Assembly: GCF_004751985.1 (NCBI RefSeq) | Contig: NZ_CP038492.1 | Coordinates: 1,984,001 to 2,048,000, forward strand | Direction: 5' to 3' | Length of the DNA: 64,000 nucleotides | Origin: Rhodophyticola sp. CCM32 | GTDB lineage: Bacteria > Pseudomonadota > Alphaproteobacteria > Rhodobacterales > Rhodobacteraceae | In this document: piece after piece, positions 17,234 through 26,519 of the stretch | How the letters are laid out: each line of letters opens with the position of its first letter | How positions within the stretch are numbered: the first letter of the stretch is position 1 | Translations under genes and position numbers: made by a program | Notes under the pieces: generated by a model | Seen by the model: the letters and a program-made list of their open reading frames with translations, nothing else | What the model was told of the DNA's origin: nothing | Database searches by the model: none

Positions 17234-18658
17234 TCACAACCCCTTGGCCTTGTAGCTTGCGGCCACCCGGCCGATTGACACAAGAAACCCCGCCGTGCGC
17301 AGATCACTCACATCATTGCGCCCGTGCCAGACCTCGCGCATCGACTGATAGGCCACGCGCATCGTGTCATCGAGACCGGATCGGACCAGTTCAAGCTCAT
17401 CGGCGCCGCGCAGGTATTTTTCCTTGAAATTAGGGCTGAGCGACCAGCCAAGCTCCTTGTCTTTCGACAGGCGCTCCAACTCGTTCACGATCAGCTCATG
17501 GCGCGCCTCTTCCTGGCGTCGCTGCATCCGTCCGAACCGGATATGGCTGAGATTCTTGACCCATTCGAAATAGCTGACCGTCACACCACCTGCATTGGCA
17601 TAAAGATCGGGGATGATCACCGTGCCTTTGCGGTTCAGAATTTCATCGGCGCCTGCAGTTATCGGACCGTTCGCCGCCTCGATGATCAGCCGCGCCTTAA
17701 TCCTGTCGGCATTGGTCATGTTGATGACCCCTTCCAGCGCGGCGGGGATCAGAATGTCGCATTCCGCCTCCAGCGCCTTGCTGCCGTCTTCAATATAGGT
17801 GCCATGCGGGCAATCGCGCACACCGCCATGATTGGCGATCCAGTCACGGACCAGCGGAATATCCAGCCCTTTGGGGTTTTCCAGCGCCCCGTCGCGTTCG
17901 ATCACATGGGTGATGATCGCGCCATCCTCGGTCGACAGGAACAGCGCTGCATGATAGCCCACATTGCCCAGGCCCTGAACGATGACCCGCTTGCCATCAA
18001 GCGTTCCGTCCAGCCCGGCAGCGGCCACATCCTCGGGATGGCGAAAGAATTCCTTCAGCGCATATTGCACGCCCCGGCCCGTGGCCTCGACACGACCCTG
18101 AATGCCGCCTGCATGGGGCGGTTTGCCGGTGACACAGGCCTTGGCGTTGATATCGGTGGTGTTCATCCGTGCATATTGGTCGGCCATGATGGCCATTTCC
18201 TTTTCGCCGGTCCCCATATCGGGGGCGGGCACGTTTTGTGACGGGTTGATCAGGTCACGCTTGATCAGTTCATAGGAAAACCGCCGGGTGATCTGTTCCA
18301 TCTCATGGTCCTCGTAATGGCGCGGGTCGATGCAAAGACCGCCTTTTGATCCGCCAAAAGGGGCCTCGACCAGGGCGCATTTGAAGGTCATCAGCGCGGC
18401 CAGCGCCTCCACCTCGTCCTGATGCACATTGGGGGCATAGCGGATGCCACCCTTCACCGGCTCCATATGTTCCGAATGGACCGACCGATACCCGGTGAAG
18501 GTCTGAATCTCTCCCCTCAGGCGCACACCGAACCGCACCACATAGGTGGAATTGCAGACCCTGATCTTTTCCTCCAGCCCCGGTGGCAGGTCCATCAGGG
18601 CCACGGCACGGTTGAACATCAGATCGACGGATTGTCGGAAACTCGGCTCGATGGCCAT
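17234..18658 (-). CDS. Glutamate dehydrogenase (Glu/Leu/Phe/Val family)
   Basis: Cytoplasmic NAD(P)-dependent amino-acid dehydrogenase (474 aa) interconverting glutamate and 2-oxoglutarate plus ammonium. The substrate domain has GGIRYAPNVHQDEVEALAAL, the catalytic-lysine region PFGGSKGGL and PAPDMGTGEKEM. The nucleotide domain has the Rossmann loop VQGLGNVGYHAA. I chose the ATG at 18658, which has GGAGG upstream, giving MAIEPSFRQSVDLMF. The length matches the ~470-residue GdhA2-like proteins of Rhodobacterales. Confidence 0.92.
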   Translation of the reverse strand: MAIEPSFRQSVDLMFNRAVALMDLPPGLEEKIRVCNSTYVVRFGVRLRGEIQTFTGYRSVHSEHMEPVKGGIRYAPNVHQDEVEALAALMTFKCALVEAPFGGSKGGLCIDPRHYEDHEMEQITRRFSYELIKRDLINPSQNVPAPDMGTGEKEMAIMADQYARMNTTDINAKACVTGKPPHAGGIQGRVEATGRGVQYALKEFFRHPEDVAAAGLDGTLDGKRVIVQGLGNVGYHAALFLSTEDGAIITHVIERDGALENPKGLDIPLVRDWIANHGGVRDCPHGTYIEDGSKALEAECDILIPAALEGVINMTNADRIKARLIIEAANGPITAGADEILNRKGTVIIPDLYANAGGVTVSYFEWVKNLSHIRFGRMQRRQEEARHELIVNELERLSKDKELGWSLSPNFKEKYLRGADELELVRSGLDDTMRVAYQSMREVWHGRNDVSDLRTAGFLVSIGRVAASYKAKGL

Positions 18659-18940
18659 GGCATATCCTCCCTGGGCGCATGACATTTGACCTGTCGCAGG
18701 CAGGCACAGGCCCTGGGCGAAGCAAGGCACAGCCACCAACACAACGCAAGCGATCATGCCGCCGCAAAACGGCCCGGATATGACCGCAAATCCTTAATCC
18801 GGTGTTAATCCAGATGTTTCTGCCCCGCAAACACCCTGTTTCCTCCCCCGCTTTGCCCAATTTCTGCCTTGGTTCGGGATCAAACCGTTAACGGAAAATG
18901 AGACAAAAGCCTGTTTCAACAGACTTATACGAGGACCACG

Positions 18941-20575
18941 GTGATGATCGTTCGGACCCCAACACTGCTTCAAAGGCTGCGCAGTTGCGCCGGCCTCCGT
19001 AGGTTTGCCTGCGATGAAGACGGCACAATCACGATTTTCGGGTTGATGATGTTTGTGCTGATGGTCGGCGTCGGCGGCATTGCCGTCGATGTGATGCGGT
19101 ATGAGACGCAGCGGATTCAGCTTCAATATACGCTGGACCGCGCCATTCTGGCCGCCGCCGCCATCAATCAGCAAGGCGATCCAGAGGAGGTTGTGCGCGA
19201 TTATTTCGCCGTGTCCGGCCTGGAAAATTATCGCCTGACGGTGGAGCCGGAAACCGGGTTCAACTATCGTCGCGTGTCGGCCCGTGCCGAAATGGATATC
19301 AACTCGATGTTCATGCATATGTTCGGCATTCGCGCGCTGACCTCGCCGGCCTTCGGCGTTGCCGAGGAACGGGTTCAGAATGTCGAGATTTCCATGGTCC
19401 TCGACATCTCAGGTTCCATGGGCCGGAACAGCAAACTCGCGAATATGCAATCCGCCGCCAGCGAATTTGTCACCTCGGTGATGGAACCGAATAATTACGA
19501 CACCGATGAAATGCTCGTCTCGATGTCGATCATCCCCTATAACGGGCGGGTCAATGCAGGCTCCACCATCGAAAGCGTGTTCACGCTGTCGGATGAGCAT
19601 GATGCCTCAAACTGCACTCGGTTTGACCCGGCTGATTATGAGACAACCGCGATTGACCCCGTTGAGCCGGTCGAACGCCTGGCCCATTTCGATTATGACA
19701 ACCGCAACCAGTATTACAGCAACGTCACGCGGTATCAGCAATACTATTACCGCCCCCATTGCCAGACCAGCGATTATGGCGCAATCCTGCCCTGGTCGAG
19801 CAATATTTCCGCCCTGCACGCTCATATCAACAGCCTCAACGCCAATGGCTGGACGGCCATTGATCTGGGCATGAAATGGGGGGTGGGCCTGCTGGACCCG
19901 GTCGCCGCACCAGCGCTGCAGGCGCTGGAAGACGCGGGCAGTGTGCATGAAGATTTTGCCGATCGCCCCCGTGCGTTCGATGATGACGAGACCATGAAAA
20001 TCGTCATCCTGATGACCGATGGTGAAAACACCAATCAGTACGACGTCGTGCAGCAGTATAAACGTGGTCCCTCGACAGTGTATTATCACGAAGAGGATGA
20101 GCGCTGGTCGATGTATATCCCCGATGAGGATATTTTCTGGATTCCCAATAACAACTACAATGACCGCAACGGGACGTTCTCGGATGAGCCCTATCGCGGC
20201 AACGAATCCGTTGCGATCCCATGGCCGTATATCTGGGCCAACTATTCAGCGCGGACCTTTGCCGGCCACTTTTACTACCAGGCCGCACGCCGGTTGGGCG
20301 ACTATGATTACTACTACGATCTGCGCTACGACTCGACCGAACTCTATGCTGGGGCAAATTCGGCCGATGCGAACCTGCGCGACATCTGTGATGCCGCCCG
20401 CGAGCAGAACATCATCGTTTTCACCATCGCCTTCGAGGCCCCCCGGCGCGGCGAAAATGTGATGCGGTATTGCGCCACATCGGATGCCCATTACTATGAT
20501 GTTGAAGGGATCGAAATCAGCGAGGCCTTCGCCTCGATCGCCAACACGATCGAACAGCTCAAGCTGGTGCAATAA
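18941..20575 (+). CDS. TadG-like pilus-assembly protein with von Willebrand A domain
   Basis: A 544-residue membrane-anchored protein. The N-terminal TadE/TadG-type segment (EDGTITIFGLMMFVLMVGVG, about 27-46) precedes a vWA domain whose MIDAS motif is DISGSMG near residue 153, with LMTDGENT later. Between the MIDAS strand and the C-terminus lie unusual Tyr/Asn/Asp-rich insertions. The family is linked to Tad pili and the cell surface. It is followed at 5 and 10 bp spacing by two TadE-like genes, so the three form one operon. No tad ATPase or secretin is in the window. Confidence 0.88.
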   Translation: MMIVRTPTLLQRLRSCAGLRRFACDEDGTITIFGLMMFVLMVGVGGIAVDVMRYETQRIQLQYTLDRAILAAAAINQQGDPEEVVRDYFAVSGLENYRLTVEPETGFNYRRVSARAEMDINSMFMHMFGIRALTSPAFGVAEERVQNVEISMVLDISGSMGRNSKLANMQSAASEFVTSVMEPNNYDTDEMLVSMSIIPYNGRVNAGSTIESVFTLSDEHDASNCTRFDPADYETTAIDPVEPVERLAHFDYDNRNQYYSNVTRYQQYYYRPHCQTSDYGAILPWSSNISALHAHINSLNANGWTAIDLGMKWGVGLLDPVAAPALQALEDAGSVHEDFADRPRAFDDDETMKIVILMTDGENTNQYDVVQQYKRGPSTVYYHEEDERWSMYIPDEDIFWIPNNNYNDRNGTFSDEPYRGNESVAIPWPYIWANYSARTFAGHFYYQAARRLGDYDYYYDLRYDSTELYAGANSADANLRDICDAAREQNIIVFTIAFEAPRRGENVMRYCATSDAHYYDVEGIEISEAFASIANTIEQLKLVQ

Positions 20576-20580
20576 TCCGC

Positions 20581-21126
20581 ATGATCGGGCTTGGGCATCA
20601 TATCAGGCGGTTTTCCCGCTCGGAACGGGCGACCGCGACAACAGAGTTCGTGATTGTCTTTCCGATCATCCTGATCCTGTTCATCGCAGTATTCGAGACA
20701 GCGATGATCCTGACCCGTCAGGTGATGCTGGAACGCGCTCTGGACAGCACCGTGCGCTATATGCGTCTGACCGCCGATCTTGAGGTCACCCATGACCAGA
20801 TCGCCGAGAATGTCTGTGCCAATGCGCTGGTCATTCCCAATTGTACCGACATTCTGGTGCTGGACCTGCGGGTCATCGACCAGACCAATTACATCCTGCC
20901 CGATGAGCAGACACTCTGCGTTGACCGCGATGGCATGGTGCGCCCGGCGAACACCTTCGATCCGGGCCGTGATGCCGGTCGGGAAAATCAGTTGATGCTG
21001 ATCCGGGTCTGCGCCGTGGTGGACCGGATTCTGCCGCTGTCCGGCTTTGGCCTGAACCTTACGCGCGATGATACCGGCGGGGTGCACATGACCTCGGCCA
21101 CGATCTTCGTCAACGAACCGTCGTGA
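20581..21126 (+). CDS. TadE-like pseudopilin/pilus assembly protein
   Basis: A 181-residue protein with a type IVb pilin-like start: a basic stretch, then RATATTEFVIVFPIILILFI, where E at position +5 of the mature part and a single hydrophobic helix are typical of TadE. The exported part has two Cys pairs, probably disulphide bonded. It sits 5 bp after the TadG-like gene, in one operon. Confidence 0.85.
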   Translation: MIGLGHHIRRFSRSERATATTEFVIVFPIILILFIAVFETAMILTRQVMLERALDSTVRYMRLTADLEVTHDQIAENVCANALVIPNCTDILVLDLRVIDQTNYILPDEQTLCVDRDGMVRPANTFDPGRDAGRENQLMLIRVCAVVDRILPLSGFGLNLTRDDTGGVHMTSATIFVNEPS

Positions 21127-21136
21127 GGAGCCGCCC

Positions 21137-21760
21137 ATGACCCGTCTGTTCAGAAAATTCCTCCAGCAAGAGCGTGCAGCCGTCGCTTTCGAAGCGGTGA
21201 TCATCACGCCGATTCTGGCCTGGCTGTTTGTTGGCAGCTTCGTGTTTTTTGATGCATTCCGTACCTATAATACCTCCCTGAAAGCAACCTATGCGGTGGC
21301 CGATGTGCTGTCGCGACAGACCGAAATGATTTTCGGCTCGGATATTGAGGGTCTGTCGAACCTGTTCCAGCACATCACCCGCAATGTGGAGGACAGTTCC
21401 ATGCGGGTGACCGAGATTCGCCGCCGCCGTAACGATTACCGGGTGGACTGGTCCTATGCCACCAATGGTCAGACACGTTTGTTCAACAGCGACATGTCCG
21501 ATCTTGAAGAGAATTTGCCCGAAATGGTACACGGAGAGCGGATTATTCTGGTGGAAACCTTCCTGCCCTATCGCCCTGCCTTCAATATTGGCCTGTCGGA
21601 TCTGGAGTTCACCAACTTCACCATCACGCGCCCGCGTTTTGCTGGCCAGTTGGATTTTAACAGTGGCAATGACCCGGATTTCTGCAGCAGTTGCAACTTT
21701 GGCGATGGCGATGGCGAAGGAGAGCCGAGCGACGAGGGCGATACCGAACCCACGGGGTAG
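21137..21760 (+). CDS. TadE-like protein with acidic Gly/Asp-rich tail
   Basis: A 207-residue pilin-like protein: QERAAVAFEAVIITPILAWL begins the single hydrophobic helix, with the conserved Glu of the TadE motif. The C-terminal tail is acidic and low complexity (DFCSSCNFGDGDGEGEPSDE), with a CSSC pair. A GAGG ribosome site lies upstream, and the gene follows the previous one by 10 bp. It is probably the last gene of the operon; the miniature element at 21831 could form a hairpin in its 3' region. Confidence 0.82.
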   Translation: MTRLFRKFLQQERAAVAFEAVIITPILAWLFVGSFVFFDAFRTYNTSLKATYAVADVLSRQTEMIFGSDIEGLSNLFQHITRNVEDSSMRVTEIRRRRNDYRVDWSYATNGQTRLFNSDMSDLEENLPEMVHGERIILVETFLPYRPAFNIGLSDLEFTNFTITRPRFAGQLDFNSGNDPDFCSSCNFGDGDGEGEPSDEGDTEPTG

Positions 21761-21830
21761 GTGTTTAGTCCCACTGTGTGATGGTCTGCTCCTTTCGCTG
21801 GAATGGAAGGAAGCCCTATGGGACAGGTGC

Positions 21831-21945
21831 TAGAGCAGAAATCGTTTAATCTGAATCAAAATTCGCCGCCTCCGGGTCAGCAAGATACTGATTTCTAAAG
21901 AGAATTTTGATGAGCTGTGGTGCAGAATAAAACGATTTCGCTATA
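21831..21945. mobile_element. Family B miniature inverted-repeat element
   Basis: 115 bp bounded by TA, with ends TAGAGCAGAAATCGTTTAAT and (inverse) TATAGCGAAATCGTTTTATT. An inner perfect pair is ATCAAAATTC/GAATTTTGAT. It is AT-richer than its neighbourhood and has no coding capacity. The same terminus, AGAGCAGAAATC.TTTAATCT or GTAGCGAAATCGTTTAATTC, recurs at the ends of composite copies at 54003, 55617 and 33520. Confidence 0.72.
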
Positions 21946-22125
21946 AACGGCCGCGCTACGGCATCAATCGGAAGACGGTTGCCAGTGAGTACCTTGTAGC
22001 GATACTTGGTCGACCACCACGCGAGCCACCCTCCACCAGAGGCGCGCGATCCTTCCCCTTGCTGAACCGCTTGACCCAGGCCCGTTCTCTTGCCATCTCA
22101 AACCCAGAGCAAAAGGGGACAGATC
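21946..22125. other. Spacer upstream of tpiA
   Basis: About 180 bp of ordinary GC content between the element and tpiA. It presumably holds the tpiA promoter, which I could not locate. A weak ribosome site AAAAGGGG precedes the tpiA ATG. Confidence 0.4.
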
Positions 22126-22893
22126 ATGACACGTCGCAAACTTGCCGCCGGGAACTGGAAAATGAACGGCCAGGCCGCCGAGCTGGCAGAGTTGGAGGCG
22201 CTGACATCCACCTGCCCCACGCCGGGGGTCGATGTGCTGATCTGTCCGCCCGCCACATTGATCGACCGGATGACCGGGCTTCTGGACCGTCTCGGCGCCA
22301 GCACCGCCACCGGTGGTCAGGATTGCCACAGCGCAGAAACAGGCGCGCATACAGGCGATATCGCCGCCACGATGCTGGCCGATGCGGGCGCAACCTATGT
22401 CATCCTTGGCCATTCCGAACGCCGTCAGGACCACGGGGAAAGCAACGCGGATGTTCAGGCCAAGATCACCGCCGCCTGGTCTGCGGATCTGATCGCGATC
22501 CTGTGCATCGGCGAGACAGAGGCCGAATATAAAACGGGCCAGACCCTCGACATCCTGCACCAGCAACTGGCCGGGTCCCTGCCCGACAGCGCCGATGCCG
22601 CCCGGCTTGTGATCGCCTATGAACCGGTCTGGGCCATCGGCACCGGCCTTGTGCCCACCCTTGACGAGATTGCGGCGGCCCATGGGTTCATCCGCAGCGC
22701 ATTGACCACCCGCTATGGCGCGGATACCGCACAGGGCATCCGCCTGCTCTATGGCGGCTCTGTCAAACCCGGCAATGCGACCGAAATTTTCTCCGTGCCC
22801 GATGTGGATGGGGCGCTGGTTGGCGGGGCCTCTTTGAAAGCCAGTGATTTCAGCGCCATCATCACCGCGCTGGAGGCCGCACCCGCCGCCTGA
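22126..22893 (+). CDS. tpiA: Triosephosphate isomerase
   Basis: Cytoplasmic glycolytic/gluconeogenic enzyme (255 aa) interconverting dihydroxyacetone phosphate and glyceraldehyde 3-phosphate. All catalytic motifs are present: AGNWKMN with the active-site Lys, GHSERR with the catalytic His, AYEPVWAIGTG with the catalytic Glu, and the phosphate loop LYGGSVKPGNATEIF. The ATG at 22126 follows AAAAGGGG. It is monocistronic, ending at a bidirectional terminator. Confidence 0.97.
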   Translation: MTRRKLAAGNWKMNGQAAELAELEALTSTCPTPGVDVLICPPATLIDRMTGLLDRLGASTATGGQDCHSAETGAHTGDIAATMLADAGATYVILGHSERRQDHGESNADVQAKITAAWSADLIAILCIGETEAEYKTGQTLDILHQQLAGSLPDSADAARLVIAYEPVWAIGTGLVPTLDEIAAAHGFIRSALTTRYGADTAQGIRLLYGGSVKPGNATEIFSVPDVDGALVGGASLKASDFSAIITALEAAPAA

Positions 22894-22907
22894 GAACGGC
22901 CCATGAC

Positions 22908-22938
22908 AAAGGGCCGCCCAATTGGACGGCCCTTCTTC
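22908..22938. terminator. Bidirectional intrinsic terminator between tpiA and the PPC-like gene
   Basis: A perfect 8-bp stem AAGGGCCG/CGGCCCTT (22909-22916 with 22927-22934), with an A run on the left and CTTCTT on the right, in the space between convergent genes. It should work for both. Confidence 0.75.
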
Positions 22939-22952
22939 ACAAACGCCTGCTA

Positions 22953-24193
22953 TTACTGGGCCGGAACATACCGCTGCAAAGCCAGTCGGATCACACCGGA
23001 ATAATCGTCGGAATACTGGCTCACGCCCAGCATATAGGTGCCCGGAGAGGTCCGCACGGTCAGCTGGCTGTTCAGCGTGTCCCCCGCATCATCATTGAAA
23101 TCGATAAACCGGCCAAGCGCGTCATACAGATGGATCACCGGATCACTGTCGCTGATCTCGATCGCGTCGATGACAAGCAGGCCATCCGCAGGCACCGAAA
23201 AGCTCAACCAGACAGCGTCGCTGCCCACGGTCTGATCAATGATCAGGCTGGTCTGCAACACCCCAAGATCGGTGATCGGATAAGGGCCACCAATGGGCGG
23301 GCTTGCCTCACCTGTTGCAAACATTTCACGCATGGCGGCCTCGGCATCATACCCCAGAACCGAAACGGTCACCGGCTGCGTGTCATCGGACAAGGACCGC
23401 ATCGCGATACAATACGCCCCCGCAGGCAGCGGATCGGTGAAATCGACCCGGGCATTCAACCCGTCATAATCATCATTTTCCGCAATCAGCGTGCCCTGCC
23501 CGTCATAGATGTAGATATAGGGGTCTGCCGCCGGGTTATCGGCCCGGATGCTGATCGCCTGGGGCGTGCCCAGCGAGAAACGGTAAAACGGCGTCGCGGC
23601 GATGGAATTGGTCGCCGTCACCCCCTGCCCCAGCATGGCATCAATCGCACCCGTCCCCAAAGCCGTGGCCGGTGTCGCCGGCTGGCAGGGGTCAACGCCT
23701 GCAAACCCTTCAATGCCACCCCCCAGCCCGGCGTCAGCGCCTCATGCTCGGCCCGGCCCACCCGCAGGTCGGCGATGACAGACCCGCCACCGAATGCCCG
23801 GGTCGACACGCAATAGGTGCCCGGCTCAAGCGCCACATCCGCCCGCGAGGCGAAATTGCCGCCACTGTCATCATCGGTCACGACAATCTCGCCGCCCGCA
23901 TCGCGAATGTCGATCACCGTATCCCCATCAAAATTCGGGTTCGCCTCAATCCGGTAATCCCCTGCCGTGCTCACCGAAAACAGCGATACGGTTTCTCCAC
24001 CCGGGGGCACCATCATACCGGGCTGGTCAATGAAGGAGGCAGAGGTGGAAATATCGGAGGCTTCGGGCGATCCACCCATCCACAGCCCGGTCTCTCCCAC
24101 GCCGCCACACAAAGCCGCATCCTGCGCCAATGCCGGTACAGCCGACAGCGCAAAACCCGCGCCCATCATGAATATGCCTATTCTGAAATTCAT
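22953..24193 (-). pseudogene. Secreted PPC-like domain protein, interrupted by an apparent one-base frameshift
   Basis: Starts MNFRIGIFMMGAGFALSAVP with a signal peptide (cleavage near AQDA). It then shows at least three ~110-residue beta-rich units of the pre-peptidase C-terminal type (YRIEANPNFDGDTVIDIRDA, YIYIYDGQGTLIAENDDYDG, VIHLYDALGRFIDFNDDAGD). The first ~155 residues are in one frame and the rest in the next. The break is at a six-G run (23719-23724), and one more G joins them through TPGWGGGIEGFAGVDPCQPA into a 413-residue protein. This may be a sequence error or a real mutation. The function is unknown; probably periplasmic or outer surface. Confidence 0.8.
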
Positions 24194-24371
24194 ACCTCTT
24201 CCTCCAAATCAAGGAACCGCTTGCGGGTCCCAACTGAGTTCAGACTAAACCGCCCGGTCCATTTCTGACCAGCAGAATAGACACGGGTCTTTCCCCTATT
24301 TCTGCAAACACCGCCAATCCGCGAAGAGTGGCGCATGTCCCGGACCGGGAAGCCGCGCGCGGCGCGCTGGC

Positions 24372-24437
24372 TTTCTTCTTGTCCCAAATACGCCCGCCGG
24401 AGGCGAAATTCTCTTTCCTCCGGCGGGTCAATTTGGC
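24372..24437. repeat. Recurring motif copy 2, extended to an 11-bp perfect inverted repeat before the P450 gene
   Basis: Motif CTTCTTGTCCC then AAATACGCCCGCCGGAGGC. Here the CCCGCCGGAGG (24393-24403) is followed 13 bp later by its exact inverse CCTCCGGCGGG (24417-24427). The flanks CCAAAT/ATTTGG extend the dyad to about 24384-24437. It lies 12 bp before the P450 start codon, so in the mRNA it would fold next to the start. It could be a 5' control hairpin or part of a mobile repeat. Confidence 0.65.
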
Positions 24438-24448
24438 ACTCAACCCCC

Positions 24449-25615
24449 ATGCAGCACCTGACCCAAGCCCCGACAGAGCCCGGTTTCGTCCAGAACCCCT
24501 ATCCGTTCTATGCAAGCGCCCGTGCGGCGGGCCCGCTGATCCACTGGGCGGAATATGATCTTATCTGCGCCACCACATTCGAGGCGGTGAACACGCTGCT
24601 GCGCGATCGCAGGTTTGGGCGGGAACCGGTTGAGCCGCTGCCGGTCCCCGACCATCTGGCCCCTTTCTACGCGGTCGAAGCCCATTCCATGCTGGAGCTT
24701 GAGCCCCCCCGCCATACCCGTCTGCGCCGTCTGGTTCTGCGCGCCTTCACCTCCCGCCGGATCAAGGCACTGGCCCCTGAGATCAAGGCGCTGACCCGTC
24801 AGTTGACCGGTGCCGCGCCCTCTGGCGCCTTCGATCTGCTTGACACTCTTGCCCGGCCCCTGCCGGTCACCATCATCGCCCGGCTGCTGGGCGTGCCCGA
24901 AACCATGGCCCCCGACCTTCTGCGCTGGTCCAACGCCATGGTGGGCATGTATCAGGCCGGTCGCACCCGCGCCGATGAAGAGGCCGCCGTGGCCGCGACC
25001 GAGGATTTCGTAAGCTTCATGCGGAGCTATGTCACCCGCCGCCGCAATGACCCGCGCGATGACCTGATCAGCCATCTGATCGCCGCAGAGGAGGACGGTC
25101 AGAAACTGACAACGGATGAGCTGATCACCACCTGCATTCTGCTGCTGAATGCTGGCCATGAGGCCACGGTGCATTCCATCGGCAATGCGGTGAAGCTCTG
25201 CCTGGAAACCGGTGCCCGGCCCGGGGCGAACCCCGCCCCTCTGGTCGAGGAGGTGATGCGCTATGACCCGCCGCTGCATCTGTTTACCCGCCACGCTTAT
25301 GAAACGGTGGAATTGTTCGGCCATACATTCCGGCGCGGGGATCAGGTGGCGCTGCTTCTGGCCTCCGCCGGGCGGGACGAGGCCGCTTATCAAGAGGCCG
25401 CCATGTTCCGGCCCGACCGTGAAGACGGCCCCGCCAATCTTGCCTTTGGCGCGGGCCTGCATTTCTGCGTCGGGGCGCCGCTGGCCCGGCTGGAATTGCA
25501 GATCGCCCTGCCGATCCTGTTTCAGCGCTGCCCCGATCTGCGCCTGACAGAACCGCCGGTCTATGCGGATATCTATCATTTCCACGGGTTGGAGCGGCTG
25601 ATGGTCCGGTGCTGA
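24449..25615 (+). CDS. Cytochrome P450
   Basis: Soluble bacterial P450 (388 aa). The I-helix oxygen-activating motif is NAGHEAT (Glu in place of the common Asp; about residue 235), the K-helix ExxR is EEVMRYDPP, and the heme-binding loop is FGAGLHFCVGAPLARLE with the Cys ligand near residue 340. All essential residues are present. No ferredoxin or reductase gene adjoins it, so redox partners must come from elsewhere. The substrate is unknown. The ATG at 24449 has no good ribosome site, only the upstream hairpin. Confidence 0.93.
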   Translation: MQHLTQAPTEPGFVQNPYPFYASARAAGPLIHWAEYDLICATTFEAVNTLLRDRRFGREPVEPLPVPDHLAPFYAVEAHSMLELEPPRHTRLRRLVLRAFTSRRIKALAPEIKALTRQLTGAAPSGAFDLLDTLARPLPVTIIARLLGVPETMAPDLLRWSNAMVGMYQAGRTRADEEAAVAATEDFVSFMRSYVTRRRNDPRDDLISHLIAAEEDGQKLTTDELITTCILLLNAGHEATVHSIGNAVKLCLETGARPGANPAPLVEEVMRYDPPLHLFTRHAYETVELFGHTFRRGDQVALLLASAGRDEAAYQEAAMFRPDREDGPANLAFGAGLHFCVGAPLARLELQIALPILFQRCPDLRLTEPPVYADIYHFHGLERLMVRC

Positions 25616-25656
25616 CAGGGCGATACGCTTTGATCAGTGGGCTTTGATCAGACCGG

Positions 25657-26406
25657 TCAGTTGAACCGCACCGCGCCGCCGAAACTATGGCCGCTGTTTT
25701 CGACCCTGGGATCCCCCAGCACCCGAACCGAGGCGCCGAACCTGGCATTGACCTCCGCTGTCTGATCGCCATAGAGCACCGCATCCGCCCCGGCACGTGC
25801 CGATACATCCAGATTGTGGCACTGCATCTGCCCCGCATTCAGATGCGCCCCGGCGCGGATTTCAGCGCTCAGATCGGTGCAATCGCCCGCCAGACGCATG
25901 GTGGAGCCATTCTCGACCAGGATATCAGCCTCACCCGCTCTGCCTTCAAACTGCAGACTGGCCCCGCCCGAGGCCGAAAGCGTGGTCTCTTCCGAGGCTG
26001 CGCCCTCGATATGAAGCGATGCGCCGTGCAGGGCCCGGCCCTCGAACCTATCGGTCACGGGCACATCCGATGTGACCACAGCCCCTGCGCGGGAAACGAT
26101 CCGCGCCAGTTCGGGCATATGGATGGCGACCTCGAACCGGTCCGTGCTGTTCAGAACCGACCGGATCACCGGTGCGCGGCGTTCAACCCGCAACACATCG
26201 CCATCCTGTTCGATCACCAGACGGTCGATATTGCCGCGCCGTGCGGTGGCTTGCACCTGAAACGGACCCGGATGCAGGGTGGCGATAACGCCTTCCGCGA
26301 TATCAACCCGGGTAAATCCTTCAAAATCAAAAACCCTGTCCTGCGCCATGGCACTACCCGCCATCAGCGAAATGGCAATCGCGCCCGCGCCCAAACGTTC
26401 AAACAT
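25657..26406 (-). CDS. DUF2807 (GIN-like, auto-transporter-type beta helix) secreted protein
   Basis: A 249-residue exported protein: signal peptide MFERLGAGAIAISLMAGSAMA, then a beta-rich region of short repeats alternating GASLHIEGAAS and ASGGASLQFEG-like strands, typical of DUF2807. I chose the ATG at 26406, which has GAGGAC upstream, over a longer start at 26424. The function is unknown; the family is periplasmic or surface. A perfect 9-bp dyad lies 42 bp upstream of the start, suggesting a regulator. Confidence 0.85.
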   Translation of the reverse strand: MFERLGAGAIAISLMAGSAMAQDRVFDFEGFTRVDIAEGVIATLHPGPFQVQATARRGNIDRLVIEQDGDVLRVERRAPVIRSVLNSTDRFEVAIHMPELARIVSRAGAVVTSDVPVTDRFEGRALHGASLHIEGAASEETTLSASGGASLQFEGRAGEADILVENGSTMRLAGDCTDLSAEIRAGAHLNAGQMQCHNLDVSARAGADAVLYGDQTAEVNARFGASVRVLGDPRVENSGHSFGGAVRFN

Positions 26407-26447
26407 GTGACTGTCCTCTCTCATTCATCAAACTGTGTGAGAGAGAC

Positions 26448-26470
26448 GTATGTAAATAAGATTTACATAC
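26448..26470. promoter_or_regulatory. Perfect 9-bp operator-like dyad upstream of the DUF2807 gene
   Basis: GTATGTAAA (26448-26456), a 5-bp spacer, then the exact inverse TTTACATAC (26462-26470). The AT-rich dyad in GC-rich DNA, 42-64 bp before the DUF2807 start codon, fits a homodimer-binding site (for example TetR- or MarR-like) over the promoter. No regulator gene adjoins it. Confidence 0.6.
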
Positions 26471-26519
26471 AAGAGGCCCGGCCTGTATTTTTAAAGGAAG
26501 CGGCGCATCCGCGCCCGGG

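Noticed and set aside
25618..25656. GCTTTGATCAG direct repeat between the P450 and DUF2807 genes as a terminator
   Set aside because: It is a short direct repeat, not a stem, with no T run; too little to call.
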